DNA of 64,000 bases from Chloroflexota bacterium (GTDB lineage: Bacteria; Chloroflexota; Anaerolineae; Anaerolineales; Villigracilaceae): positions 1 to 64,000 of the forward strand of contig JACRBH010000116.1 of assembly GCA_016234535.1 (NCBI GenBank), given 5' to 3'. The notes beneath the pieces are model-generated. The model was not told where the DNA came from, made no database searches, and saw only the letters and a list, made by a program, of their open reading frames with translations. How positions within the stretch are numbered: the first letter of the stretch is position 1; the number at the start of each line of letters is the position of its first letter. Shown in pieces: positions 15,839-23,868 of the stretch. The position numbers and the translations under genes were made by a program.

Positions 15839-17269
15839 TTACTTGATCCCCGCGACTTTCAAACCATCTTCCAAAATCGCTTTGACCTTATCGCCGTGAC
15901 GGGTTTCGCAATATACGCGGAGAATTGGTTCCGTTCCACTAAAGCGGATCAACATCCAACCGCCGTCTTCCATTTTGAACTGGAAACCGTCCACGGTGAC
16001 AAGCTCGGTCACTTTCAAGCCGCCGAGGGTCTGGGGATTGTTATCGCGGATAATCTGCTTGCGGGCTTCGGGGTCGCCGCTAAAAGGACTGTCCACGCGG
16101 TCGTAGAAATATTCGCCGCCAACTTTGGCGAATAAATCTTTCAATAATTCAGTCGGCTTCTTGCCAGTTTTGACCATGAAATCGAGCATGTACAAGCCAG
16201 CGAGAATCCCATCGCGTTCAGGGACATTTCCGCGGAAGGCATAGCCGCCCGATTCTTCGCCGCCGACGAGCGCGTTGGTCTCGGTCATCTTTGGCGCGAC
16301 GAACTTGAATCCCACGCCTGTCTCATGGACAGGGACTCCGTACAATTCGCCAAGTTTATTAAGCATATTGGTTGTGGAGAGGGTCTTCACGATGTCGCCG
16401 CGTTCACCGCGGACTTCAAGCATGTAATAGGCCAGTAAACCGAACACGCGCAATTGATTGATGAATTTTCCGTTCTCGTCCCCAATGCCGCAGCGGTCTG
16501 CGTCGCCGTCGGTGATGAGAAGTACGTCAGCTTTGTTGTCCACTGTCGCTTTCAGGCCCACATCAATATTCGGCTGGATCGGTTCGGGACGTTTCATCTC
16601 CGGGAAGGATGGATTGCGTTCATTGTGAATTTCGATCACACGAGTTTTGCCGCCCGCCAGCAAGCGCGGGAACCAGCCTGCGCCGTTGCCCCACATGGTG
16701 TCCACCATCACGGTCAAGCCTGCGTCTTTGATGGGTTGCAGGTCAATTAATCCATCGCGGGTTAAATGTTCAATATAAGGAGTTGCCGCATCAAATTTGA
16801 TGATCTCGCCAGTAGCTTCGGCTTCCTTGTAGCTTTTGCGTTTCACGTCTTTAATGTCATCAGGAATGGATGCCTCGATCTGTAGCAGGCCTTCGGGGTC
16901 AATCGCGCCGCCCGTCTCATTGCGGACCTTGAATCCGTTGTCGGTAGGTGGGTTGTGACTGGCTGTGATGTTCACCGCGCCAGCCGCCTTCTTATCCACT
17001 ACCGCATACGCGATGACTGGTGTAGGCGTGGCCTCCTGAGTTAAGTAAACCTTCAAGCCATTTCCAGCCAGCACTTCGGCAACAGCCGCGGCAAAGTGCT
17101 CACTGCTGAATCGCTTATCGTGGCCGACGACAACGAACTGTCCCAGCCTGCCTTGTGACAGCATGTAGTTTGCAAATCCCTGCGCACAACGGCGCACACT
17201 GTCGAAGGTGTAATCTTCGGCGATCACTCCGCGCCAGCCGTCAGTCCCGAACGTAATTTTATGTCCCAT
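15839..17269 (-). CDS. Phosphoglucomutase/phosphomannomutase family protein
   Basis: An alpha-D-phosphohexomutase of 476 residues with all four family motifs. The phosphoserine loop is [14 protein letters not shown] (near residue 107). The metal loop is TDGDADRCG. The sugar-binding loop is [10 protein letters not shown]. The C-terminal phosphate-binding loop is [15 protein letters not shown]. It interconverts hexose-1- and hexose-6-phosphates (glucose, mannose or glucosamine; not distinguishable here). ATG 17269 is chosen because GGAG lies 8 nt upstream; an in-frame TTG at 17275 is too close to that SD. The hairpin-rich gap to the upstream gene suggests separate transcription. Confidence 0.93.
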   Translation of the reverse strand: MGHKITFGTDGWRGVIAEDYTFDSVRRCAQGFANYMLSQGRLGQFVVVGHDKRFSSEHFAAAVAEVLAGNGLKVYLTQEATPTPVIAYAVVDKKAAGAVNITASHNPPTDNGFKVRNETGGAIDPEGLLQIEASIPDDIKDVKRKSYKEAEATGEIIKFDAATPYIEHLTRDGLIDLQPIKDAGLTVMVDTMWGNGAGWFPRLLAGGKTRVIEIHNERNPSFPEMKRPEPIQPNIDVGLKATVDNKADVLLITDGDADRCGIGDENGKFINQLRVFGLLAYYMLEVRGERGDIVKTLSTTNMLNKLGELYGVPVHETGVGFKFVAPKMTETNALVGGEESGGYAFRGNVPERDGILAGLYMLDFMVKTGKKPTELLKDLFAKVGGEYFYDRVDSPFSGDPEARKQIIRDNNPQTLGGLKVTELVTVDGFQFKMEDGGWMLIRFSGTEPILRVYCETRHGDKVKAILEDGLKVAGIK

Positions 17270-17336
17270 GATCAATTCTCCAAATCAAAAATAGTTTGTT
17301 GATTATATATTAAGAACTTACCTTTCAAACTGTAAC

Positions 17337-17387
17337 GCGACATTTATGTCGCGCTACCCTACGCTCAATAATGGAGAGCGTAGGGTA
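17337..17387. repeat. Two adjacent hairpin repeats
   Basis: GCGACATTTATGTCGC (17337-17352), a word shared with the repeat at 35797-35851, is followed by a 12-bp perfect hairpin: TACCCTACGCTC (17355-17366) and GAGCGTAGGGTA (17376-17387). It lies between the helix-hairpin-helix gene and the phosphomutase and may terminate the former. Confidence 0.75.
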
Positions 17388-17400
17388 AGTTAAGAAAATA

Positions 17401-18429
17401 TTATGGTGTTGCAGTCGGCGCAATTGTCGGCGGCGCTTCGGGCGTGGGCGTGAATGTCGGGAAGGGGAGCGGTGTCGGTGTGAAAGTAGCAGGCACATCC
17501 GCCGCGCTTTCCGGCAGCCCCATCATCAACAACTGCCAGGCGATATCCACATCGTCCACGGCGATGACGGGGAAGGCGGGCAGGTTGCTCAGGGCAAAAT
17601 CCAGCCGCATGATGATCTGAGTCAACGCGTCCACTTGATATGCGGGGGCGTCGATCAATAACTCCGCCAGAATATCACGCGCGGCTTGTACATCATCGTG
17701 CGCCAATCCAAAATTACTTTGTGATAAAAACAAACGCGCCCGCGCAATCGTCTCGATCGAACGCGTCAACATGACTTCGCGTTTCAACGCGATCATCACA
17801 CTGTTGTTTTGATTTGAAATTTCCACTTCAAGCGCGGCCTGCATTTCCTCCAGTTTTGCCATGCTCGCGGTCTGCGATTCGATTGTCGCTTCGACGACTC
17901 CGATGCGGGCGTTCGTTTCGTCAAGCTGTGTTCGCAAGTCAGCCACTTCGGTTTCGAGTTGGTGGACTTGCACCGCGTTTCGCTGAATGGGCGTGATCAA
18001 ATTTTCATTAATAAAAATCATGCCAAAATAAATGGCGACACCAATTCCGCCGATGATTATTATCAGCGCGATCAAACGAAATAAGGCGCGGATGAAGGTG
18101 AGGAAGGCCTGCCCCAGCCGCGACCAGAAGGAAGGCTTCTTCTCAACAGGCGATTCTTGCGCAGGCTGACTCTTCTCAATCGGGGCAGGCGGCGCTTCTT
18201 CTGTGACCTGAATCATGGCGCTGCTTTCTGACGGTTCTACCTGCGCCTCGGCATAGGACTGCATCCGCGCCAGCAGGTTTTTTCCCACGCCATGTACGAG
18301 CAACAGATCGTCTGCTGAATCAATCGGACGTGCGGCGATGATATTCTCTGCCAGTGTGTTTGAGATGCCAGTAACTTTTTTCAGCGTTTCGTGGTCGGCG
18401 GTGTTGAGAAAATTAAGGAAGTCGCTCAT
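17401..18429 (-). CDS. Helix-hairpin-helix membrane protein with coiled coil
   Basis: A 342-residue protein of four parts. The N-terminal domain (about 1-65) has two helix-hairpin-helix-like motifs (LKKVTGISNTLAENIIAARP and LLLVHGVGKNLLARMQSYAE). A Pro/Glu-rich linker comes next. One TM helix lies at about 115-140 (LIALIIIIGGIGVAIYFGMI). A coiled coil at about 150-205 (VHQLETEVADLRTQLDETNA) leads to a helical domain and a Thr/Pro-rich tail (FTPTPLPFPTFTPTP). The HhH end should be cytoplasmic and the rest outside. GGAG precedes ATG 18429; upstream in-frame codons lack an SD. The function is unknown. It shares the HhH-plus-TM idea with the protein at 50855. Confidence 0.75.
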   Translation of the reverse strand: MSDFLNFLNTADHETLKKVTGISNTLAENIIAARPIDSADDLLLVHGVGKNLLARMQSYAEAQVEPSESSAMIQVTEEAPPAPIEKSQPAQESPVEKKPSFWSRLGQAFLTFIRALFRLIALIIIIGGIGVAIYFGMIFINENLITPIQRNAVQVHQLETEVADLRTQLDETNARIGVVEATIESQTASMAKLEEMQAALEVEISNQNNSVMIALKREVMLTRSIETIARARLFLSQSNFGLAHDDVQAARDILAELLIDAPAYQVDALTQIIMRLDFALSNLPAFPVIAVDDVDIAWQLLMMGLPESAADVPATFTPTPLPFPTFTPTPEAPPTIAPTATP

Positions 18430-18524
18430 GGTGTCTCCTGTGCTGTCATTGTACAACAAAATGTTTCAGGTGCGAATCTGCTGACGAAACAGAATCAGAT
18501 GTCAGATTAAGGATGATGCGTGAT

Positions 18525-19748
18525 TCAGTCGCTGGGAATTTCTGCGGGTTGGGAATCCCGAAACTTGAATTTAAACCATGCGATGACAATTGAATTCATA
18601 TTCGCGGCGACTGCAAACCAGAATGGCGTGCGCGGCGAAAAGCGTTCCCAAAGCTGGGCGCCGACCCACGGCATGGGCAGGGAAAGGATGCCGAGCGTGG
18701 TGCCGAAGAAACCGAAGGCCATGCCGCGTTTGGATTCCGGCACGACTTTCGAGATGAGCGATTCGTAGGCGGGCATGAGACTGCCATTGCCGAGTCCGAA
18801 GAAACACATGGCGAGGATAAAGCCTGAGTAACTGTCCGAGTTCAGTAAAGTGAATAAGCCCAAACCGTTCAGCGCAAAGCCTGTGATGATGCCAGCGCGT
18901 TCGCTGAATTTATCCACCAGCGAACCAGCCAGCGGCGCGGCGATAATGGCGGTGACGCCAATGGCTGCGTTGACAATGCCGATCTGCTGCACGTTAAGTT
19001 TGCCGATATCGGAAAGATAAATGGGGAAGAGTTGGCCGATGAGATTGTAGGATGTATCGCCGACCGCGTCAGTGACCCAGATCCAGGTGAGGACGCCGCC
19101 ACCAACAAGAAGGGCAAATATGCCAGTGAGTTGAGTTTTGAAACCGCTCAGGGTTGGTTTGGACGCGGTCTTGATCGGCGCGAAGCGTTCGTTGGTTGCC
19201 ATCCACACGCGCAGGATGGTTGCGGTGAGATAAAAGCCGAATGCCACGCGCATCATCAATTGAAAGTTGAATTGATATGCGAGAAAGCCAGCCAGCGCGG
19301 GGCCAATGACGGTGACGGTTTGATAAATTCCCGAGGTGATGCCGAAGACTCGTCCGCGTGTTTCTGCGGAGGATTGCTCCGAGATGTATGCGCCGAAACT
19401 GGCTCCAACCACAGAATTGGAAACATATTCCACGCACAGGCCGATCAGCACCCACTGCCAGGTCGGGGCGAAGGCAAAGATGAGATAACCAAAGACAGCG
19501 ATGGAACTTCCCAAGGCAATCACGCGCAGCCGTCCGATGGTATCCGAAAGCCAGCCGCCGAAGATTTGCAGAACCATCGGCACGAGCGATGCCAAAGTGA
19601 AAACCATGCCGACCTGCGCCACACTCGCGCCGAGATCGAGCATGTAAAGCGACAACATGCTGTACGCCATTTGTCCGCCGATGTTGGCGAAGATCATACC
19701 TGCAAGGAACCAGCGTAGATTAATGTTGATGATGGAGTTTTTACGCAT
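18525..19748 (-). CDS. Major facilitator superfamily transporter
   Basis: About 12 hydrophobic segments in 407 residues. The loop 2-3 motif GGWLSDTIGRLRVIALG is the classic MFS motif A (GxxxDRxGRR-like) and is repeated weakly as GSLVDKFSERAGIITG. It resembles multidrug/sugar MFS carriers; the substrate is unknown. ATG 19748 is chosen because the -10 element (19764-19759 on the minus strand) lies 10 nt upstream; the longer frame to 19781 would start in the promoter. It is divergent from the cysteine desulfurase, sharing a 16-bp palindromic double promoter. Confidence 0.88.
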   Translation of the reverse strand: MRKNSIININLRWFLAGMIFANIGGQMAYSMLSLYMLDLGASVAQVGMVFTLASLVPMVLQIFGGWLSDTIGRLRVIALGSSIAVFGYLIFAFAPTWQWVLIGLCVEYVSNSVVGASFGAYISEQSSAETRGRVFGITSGIYQTVTVIGPALAGFLAYQFNFQLMMRVAFGFYLTATILRVWMATNERFAPIKTASKPTLSGFKTQLTGIFALLVGGGVLTWIWVTDAVGDTSYNLIGQLFPIYLSDIGKLNVQQIGIVNAAIGVTAIIAAPLAGSLVDKFSERAGIITGFALNGLGLFTLLNSDSYSGFILAMCFFGLGNGSLMPAYESLISKVVPESKRGMAFGFFGTTLGILSLPMPWVGAQLWERFSPRTPFWFAVAANMNSIVIAWFKFKFRDSQPAEIPSD

Positions 19749-19758
19749 AATGAGCCTG

Positions 19759-19774
19759 ATTATACAGGTATAAT
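19759..19774. promoter_or_regulatory. Back-to-back -10 elements in a palindrome
   Basis: ATTATACAGGTATAAT is a perfect palindrome around AG. The plus strand reads TATAAT 7 nt before the cysteine desulfurase ATG; the minus strand reads TATAAT 10 nt before the MFS ATG. Both transcripts would have essentially no 5' leader. The -35 elements are weak. Confidence 0.65.
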
Positions 19775-19781
19775 CCCGCAC

Positions 19782-20936
19782 ATGATTTACCTCGATTATG
19801 CCGCCACTACACCAGTCGACCAGCGTGTTTTAGATGCGATGCTGCCTTACTTCCGCGAAAACTTTGGCAATCCATCCTCTGTGCATCGGCTGGGACAAAA
19901 GGCCGAAACCGCCGTAGAGTCAGCGCGCGAGAAGGTTGCCGCAATTTTACATTGCCGCGCGGATGAAATTATTTTTACCTCCTGCGGCTCTGAATCGGAT
20001 AACCTCGCTTTGCGCGGCGCAGCGATGGCGAAGCGGATCGCCTCCAGCCGAAAGTGGATTCTGACTTCGAAGGCAGAGCATCACGCTGTCAGCAAAACCG
20101 CAGTCCAACTCGAAAAGGAATATGGCTTTCTGCTCGAATGGCTGGACTTGGATGAACATGGCGCGGTGACAATCGAGTCGTTGAGCAAGGCAGTCTGCAA
20201 CGATACGGCGCTGGCTTCGGTGATGTACGCGAACAATGAGATTGGCACGATCAATCCGATCCCCGACCTGGCTGAAATTGCGAAGGCGAATAATATCCTC
20301 TTTCATACAGATGCTGTCCAAGCCGCCGCGTATATGGATGTCAACGTGGAAAAACTTGGCGTGGATTTAATGTCACTTGGCGGGCATAAATTTTACGGGC
20401 CGAAAGGCGTGGGCGCATTGTACGTCCGCAAGGGGACGAATCTCCTTCCGCACATGACGGGCGGCGGGCAGGAATTTGGTCTGCGGGCAGGGACGCAGAA
20501 CGTGCCGTACATCGTCGGCTTTGCCGAGGCGTTGCATCTCGCCGCAGAAGAACGCGAATCGCGCACGGGGCATGTCAAGCCGCTGCGAGACCATATCATC
20601 GGGCAAGTCCTCGAAACGATTCCCGACTCTCGATTAACAGGCCACCCTGAAAACCGCCTGCCAAATCACGCTTCATTCGTCTTCAAAGATGTGGATGGAA
20701 ATTTACTTTTGCAAATGCTTGACTCTGCTGGCTTTGCCTGCTCCTCTGGCTCGGCCTGTAAAACGGGCAACCCCGAACCGAGCGAAGTGATCACATCCCT
20801 TGGCTATTCACGCGATTGGGCGCTCGGCTCCCTGCGAATTACGCTCGGCGTTGATTCGTCGCCAGAACAGGTGGATGAGTTTTTGAAGGTCCTGCCTGCG
20901 TTGGTTGAAAAGGCCAGGGGATTGAATCGAAAATAA
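19782..20936 (+). CDS. Cysteine desulfurase (IscS/NifS family)
   Basis: A PLP-dependent enzyme of 384 residues that removes sulfur from cysteine as an enzyme-bound persulfide for Fe-S clusters or tRNA thiolation. The N-terminus MIYLDYAATTPVDQRV is typical. The PLP lysine lies in SLGGHKFYGPKGVGALY, the substrate-binding His in AEHHAVSKT, and the active Cys in ACSSGSACKTGNPEPS near residue 325. A short insertion-free loop before the Cys fits the IscS-like group. No iscU or thiI homologue is adjacent. The -10 hexamer lies 7 nt before the ATG and there is no SD, suggesting a leaderless mRNA. Confidence 0.94.
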   Translation: MIYLDYAATTPVDQRVLDAMLPYFRENFGNPSSVHRLGQKAETAVESAREKVAAILHCRADEIIFTSCGSESDNLALRGAAMAKRIASSRKWILTSKAEHHAVSKTAVQLEKEYGFLLEWLDLDEHGAVTIESLSKAVCNDTALASVMYANNEIGTINPIPDLAEIAKANNILFHTDAVQAAAYMDVNVEKLGVDLMSLGGHKFYGPKGVGALYVRKGTNLLPHMTGGGQEFGLRAGTQNVPYIVGFAEALHLAAEERESRTGHVKPLRDHIIGQVLETIPDSRLTGHPENRLPNHASFVFKDVDGNLLLQMLDSAGFACSSGSACKTGNPEPSEVITSLGYSRDWALGSLRITLGVDSSPEQVDEFLKVLPALVEKARGLNRK

Positions 20937-20947
20937 AAGCCAAAAAC

Positions 20948-21015
20948 GAGCCCGCGAATTTACGCTAATCTGCGCGAATTGTTTAAAAAGTTCGCGAGAA
21001 TTCACGCAGATTAGT
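20948..21015. repeat. Inverted repeat after the cysteine desulfurase gene
   Basis: CTAATCTGCGCGAATT (20965-20980) is mirrored by AATTCACGCAGATTAG (20999-21014) with one mismatch. There is no T-run. It is probably a dispersed palindromic element. Confidence 0.65.
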
Positions 21016-21052
21016 GGATGATATTTATATGGAAATAAAATATTTTCCACTC

Positions 21053-21082
21053 TTGACGAATTCCATTTGGCGGGAGTATAAA
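21053..21082 (+). promoter_or_regulatory. Promoter of the mgtE leader transcript
   Basis: TTGACG (21053-21058), 18-nt spacer, TATAAA (21077-21082). It predicts a start near 21090 and about 255 nt of leader before mgtE. Confidence 0.7.
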
Positions 21083-21133
21083 CTTACTGGATAACTTATG
21101 ATAATTATTCAATCTCAACCCCAAAAGGAGGTG

Positions 21134-21265
21134 ATGGCCGTGGATGCGGATGACCATTTACGTCGTTCGTTTTGTTTCGTTTTAACTTCTCCGAAATGCG
21201 AATGTCTCACATGCAAGCCAGCTGTATTCCCGCGCGTCACTTTCCTTTTTGCACGGCATGGGTAA
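21134..21265 (+). CDS. Acidic, Cys-containing leader peptide upstream of mgtE
   Basis: A 43-codon ORF with a very strong SD (AAAAGGAGGTG) directly before the ATG. It starts MAVDADDHLRRSF, with three Asp in residues 4-7 followed by Arg-Arg, and later carries a CECLTC motif (residues 22-27). It ends 30 nt before an intrinsic terminator and 80 nt before mgtE. In enterobacteria, short leaders with acidic or Pro-rich starts (MgtL and similar) make ribosomes unstable at low magnesium and so switch on transporter genes. This ORF has a comparable acidic start in front of a magnesium transporter. The functional analogy is inference. Confidence 0.6.
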   Translation: MAVDADDHLRRSFCFVLTSPKCECLTCKPAVFPRVTFLFARHG

Positions 21266-21295
21266 ATAGACAGTTGTTGCCGCGTGAGTCAGCCG

Positions 21296-21333
21296 CCACC
21301 TTCGGAGAATATCCCAAGGTGGTTTTCTTGTTT
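21296..21333 (+). terminator. Attenuator terminator in the mgtE leader
   Basis: CCACCTT (21296-21302) pairs with AAGGTGG (21316-21322), with a further GG/CC pair inside, followed by TTTTCTTGTTT. It lies between the leader ORF and the mgtE SD (AAAGGAG, 21334-21340), so reading through it is needed for mgtE transcription. Confidence 0.75.
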
Positions 21334-21345
21334 AAAGGAGTATTT

Positions 21346-22725
21346 ATGCAGAACACAATTACGACTCACGATCTTGATGCGTTGGTCGAGGCTCGCAATT
21401 TCAATGGCTGGCGCGAAGAGACCAGGAATTGGTCGGCTGGCGATCTCGCAGATTTGCTGGAGCCGTTGTCGGTTGAGAAAGAAGCGATCTTATTTCGTCT
21501 GCTTCCGCGCGAACAGGCGGCTGCGGTATTTTCCTATCTGTCTGATGAGCGGCAGGATGGACTACTCAAGGCCATGGCAAATGAGGAAGTTGCCAACATC
21601 CTGAATGCCATGTCCCCGGATGACCGCACGTCATTCCTGGAGGAACTTCCAGCCAAGGTCATTCAGCAAATGTTGAGCCTGCTTTCTCCGCAGGAACGTT
21701 TGGTGGCTTCTCAATTGCTTGGTTATGAGGAAGACAGCGTGGGGCGTTTGATGACCCCTGATTTTGTGCGCGTCCGCTCGCAGTTTACGATTGCCCAGGC
21801 TCTCGATCATATTCGCCGCTACGGGTTCGATAGCGAGACCATGAGCATGGTCTATGTAATTGACGAAACCGGCAGGCTGGTGGATGATTTGCGAATTCGT
21901 CAAATCCTGCTGGCTTCACCTGAAACCTATATTTCAGATTTGATGGATTCACGTTTTGCCTCATTGAAAGCGGCTGACAATCGCGAAGTCGCTGTGGAGG
22001 CATTCAAAGAATCAGATTTAAATGCGCTTGCTGTTACAGATAAAGAGGGCTTTTTAATTGGCATCGTAACAGTGGATGATATTCTCGACGTGGTGGAAGA
22101 GGAAGCCACTGAAGACATTCAGAAGATCGGCGGTTCTGAGGCGCTCGATGAACCGTACATGAAAATCTCTTTTCCCAAGATGATCCGCAAACGCGCCAGT
22201 TGGCTGGTCATTCTGTTCCTGAGTGAAATGCTCACGGCCACCGCGATGGGGAGATTCGAAAGTGAAATTGCAAAAGCTGTTGTGTTATCCATTTTTGTTC
22301 CATTGGTCATTTCCAGCGGGGGCAATTCCGGGTCACAGGCGTCCACGCTGATCATTCGCGCCATGGCCCTTGGTGAAGTACATTTGCGGGATTGGTGGCG
22401 GGTGATGCATAGGGAATTATTATCCGGCTTATCACTTGGCTCTATTCTTGGGTCAATCGGTTTCCTGCGCATCATGATCTGGTCATGGCTTTTTCATTCA
22501 TACGGGGAACATGCATTTTTACTGGCGTTAACTGTGGCCATCACTTTGATCGGTATTGTCTTGTGGGGTACATTGGCGGGGTCCATGCTGCCGTTGTTGT
22601 TGCGCCGCCTTGGCGTCGACCCTGCCACTTCTTCCGCGCCTTTCGTCGCCACGCTTGTGGATGTTTCGGGGTTGACCATTTATTTCACAGTCGCCGGGTT
22701 GATTCTGCGGGGTACGCTCCTTTAA
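21346..22725 (+). CDS. mgtE: Magnesium transporter MgtE
   Basis: A 459-residue inner-membrane Mg2+ channel/transporter. An N-terminal helical MgtE_N domain (about 30-130; LADLLEPLSVEKEAILFRLL, ILNAMSPDDRTSFLEELP) is followed by a CBS pair (about 135-255; VGRLMTPDFVRV, LLASPETYISDLMDS) and a TM domain of about five helices (from about 280). The TM domain contains the pore-associated stretch VPLVISSGGNSGSQASTLII. ATG 21346 is chosen because AAAGGAG precedes it; the open frame upstream runs through the attenuator. In known MgtE proteins the cytoplasmic domains close the pore when Mg2+ is bound. Here a leader peptide and terminator suggest an added layer of transcriptional control. Confidence 0.95.
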   Translation: MQNTITTHDLDALVEARNFNGWREETRNWSAGDLADLLEPLSVEKEAILFRLLPREQAAAVFSYLSDERQDGLLKAMANEEVANILNAMSPDDRTSFLEELPAKVIQQMLSLLSPQERLVASQLLGYEEDSVGRLMTPDFVRVRSQFTIAQALDHIRRYGFDSETMSMVYVIDETGRLVDDLRIRQILLASPETYISDLMDSRFASLKAADNREVAVEAFKESDLNALAVTDKEGFLIGIVTVDDILDVVEEEATEDIQKIGGSEALDEPYMKISFPKMIRKRASWLVILFLSEMLTATAMGRFESEIAKAVVLSIFVPLVISSGGNSGSQASTLIIRAMALGEVHLRDWWRVMHRELLSGLSLGSILGSIGFLRIMIWSWLFHSYGEHAFLLALTVAITLIGIVLWGTLAGSMLPLLLRRLGVDPATSSAPFVATLVDVSGLTIYFTVAGLILRGTLL

Positions 22726-22734
22726 ACCATAAAA

Positions 22735-22785
22735 TCTATCCATTGCGCACAGGTCTTGACCTTGTGGATTCTGCCAATGGATAGA
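22735..22785. repeat. Inverted repeat between mgtE and corA
   Basis: TCTATCCATTG (22735-22745) is mirrored exactly by CAATGGATAGA (22775-22785), 11-bp arms. It may terminate mgtE transcription or bind a regulator. Confidence 0.65.
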
Positions 22786-22808
22786 AGCGCATTAATTGGA
22801 TTTTAGGT

Positions 22809-22834
22809 GTCACATAAATATACATCCATGTGAC
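22809..22834. promoter_or_regulatory. Possible operator upstream of corA
   Basis: GTCACAT and ATGTGAC form a 7-bp perfect inverted repeat with a 12-nt AT-rich centre, ending 26 nt before the corA ATG. It has the shape of a dimeric repressor or activator site; the binding protein is unknown. Confidence 0.4.
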
Positions 22835-22858
22835 GCAAACTGACTCGAGGAGGCAGCC

Positions 22859-23788
22859 ATGCTGAGCATTTACAAGAACAATGAACAGGGGGTGGAGAAA
22901 ATTGAATCAATCGTTAACGGCGCATGGGTCAATGTAGTTAACCCTACGCCTGAAGAAACAAAAAAACTGGTGAATTGGGGGATGGATATGGACTATATCA
23001 ATTATTCGCTCGATCAGGATGAAATGCCGCGCATGGAACGCGACGAAGAATACACTTTCCTCCTGCTTCGCATTCCAATCTATCAACCCGAAAGCGACAT
23101 TCCCTACAGCACAGTTCCGCTTGGAATCATGATTCTCGCCAACAAGGTAATTACCGTCTGCCGCTACGAGAGCGACATCCTCAAAACACTCACGAACGGC
23201 AAGTATCGTTTGCTGAAAACAGGCAAGCGTTATCGCCTTGCGTTGTATATCTTCCTTGAAACATCAACGCGTTATTTGCATTTATTGCGTGAGATCAATC
23301 GTGCCACAGAGTTGATCGAAGACCAGCTTCAAAAATCCACGCGCAACCGCGAAGTATTGGAACTGCTCAAATACCAAAAATGTCTCACCTATTTTTCAAC
23401 CGCGCTGCGCTCCAACGAAGTGATGATGGAGCGCGTGCAAAAGACGCAGTTATTTAACTACTACGAAGAAGATAAAGACCTGCTCGAAGATGTGCTGACC
23501 GAAAACCAGCAGGCCATTCAAATGACCAGCATCGCCACGGAAATTCTTTCAGGCATGATGGACGCATTTGCTTCGATCATTTCCAACAACCTGAATGGGG
23601 TCATGAAAGTGCTGGCGGCGCTCACAATTATCATCTCCCTGCCTGGAACTGTGGGGACTTTTTTTGGCATGAATGTCCCGCTGCCGCTTTCAGAATCCAG
23701 TCCGTACGGGTTTCTGGTAATCATTGGGATTTCCATTGGCCTGGCGGCGATGGCTACTTATATTTTCTACAAACAGGATTGGTTCTAA
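22859..23788 (+). CDS. corA: CorA family magnesium transporter
   Basis: The 309-residue protein has a long cytoplasmic N-terminal domain rich in charged helices and two C-terminal TM helices. The signature GMN (TFFGMNVPLPL, near residue 265) closes the first TM helix (VLAALTIIISLPGTVGTFF). The second is FLVIIGISIGLAAMATYIFY, and the protein ends in the usual short basic tail KQDWF. CorA pentamers move Mg2+ (or Co2+/Ni2+) down the membrane potential. GAGGAGG lies just before the ATG. It follows mgtE by 133 bp and is separated from it by two inverted repeats, so it may be regulated separately. Confidence 0.94.
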   Translation: MLSIYKNNEQGVEKIESIVNGAWVNVVNPTPEETKKLVNWGMDMDYINYSLDQDEMPRMERDEEYTFLLLRIPIYQPESDIPYSTVPLGIMILANKVITVCRYESDILKTLTNGKYRLLKTGKRYRLALYIFLETSTRYLHLLREINRATELIEDQLQKSTRNREVLELLKYQKCLTYFSTALRSNEVMMERVQKTQLFNYYEEDKDLLEDVLTENQQAIQMTSIATEILSGMMDAFASIISNNLNGVMKVLAALTIIISLPGTVGTFFGMNVPLPLSESSPYGFLVIIGISIGLAAMATYIFYKQDWF

Positions 23789-23821
23789 AACTTATAAAAT
23801 AATGAGAATCGCCGGCCTTGC

Positions 23822-23850
23822 TTGCACGTTGTTTTATTTCGGTCTATACT
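23822..23850 (+). promoter_or_regulatory. Promoter of the formate dehydrogenase operon
   Basis: TTGCAC (23822-23827), 17-nt spacer, TATACT (23845-23850). It lies 18 nt before the first ATG, which has a GGAG SD. Confidence 0.7.
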
Positions 23851-23868
23851 CGGAATACTGGAGCATAA

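Noticed and set aside
18596-19718. Long antisense frames over the MFS gene and similar shadows over zwf, metG, guaB and the kinase genes
   Set aside because: They overlap clearly conserved genes, lack SDs and show no recognisable domains.
21083-21345. M-box magnesium riboswitch or T-box-like RNA upstream of mgtE or metG
   Set aside because: No conserved M-box, S-box or T-box motifs were recognised; a leader ORF plus terminator explains the layout better. A covariance search would settle it.
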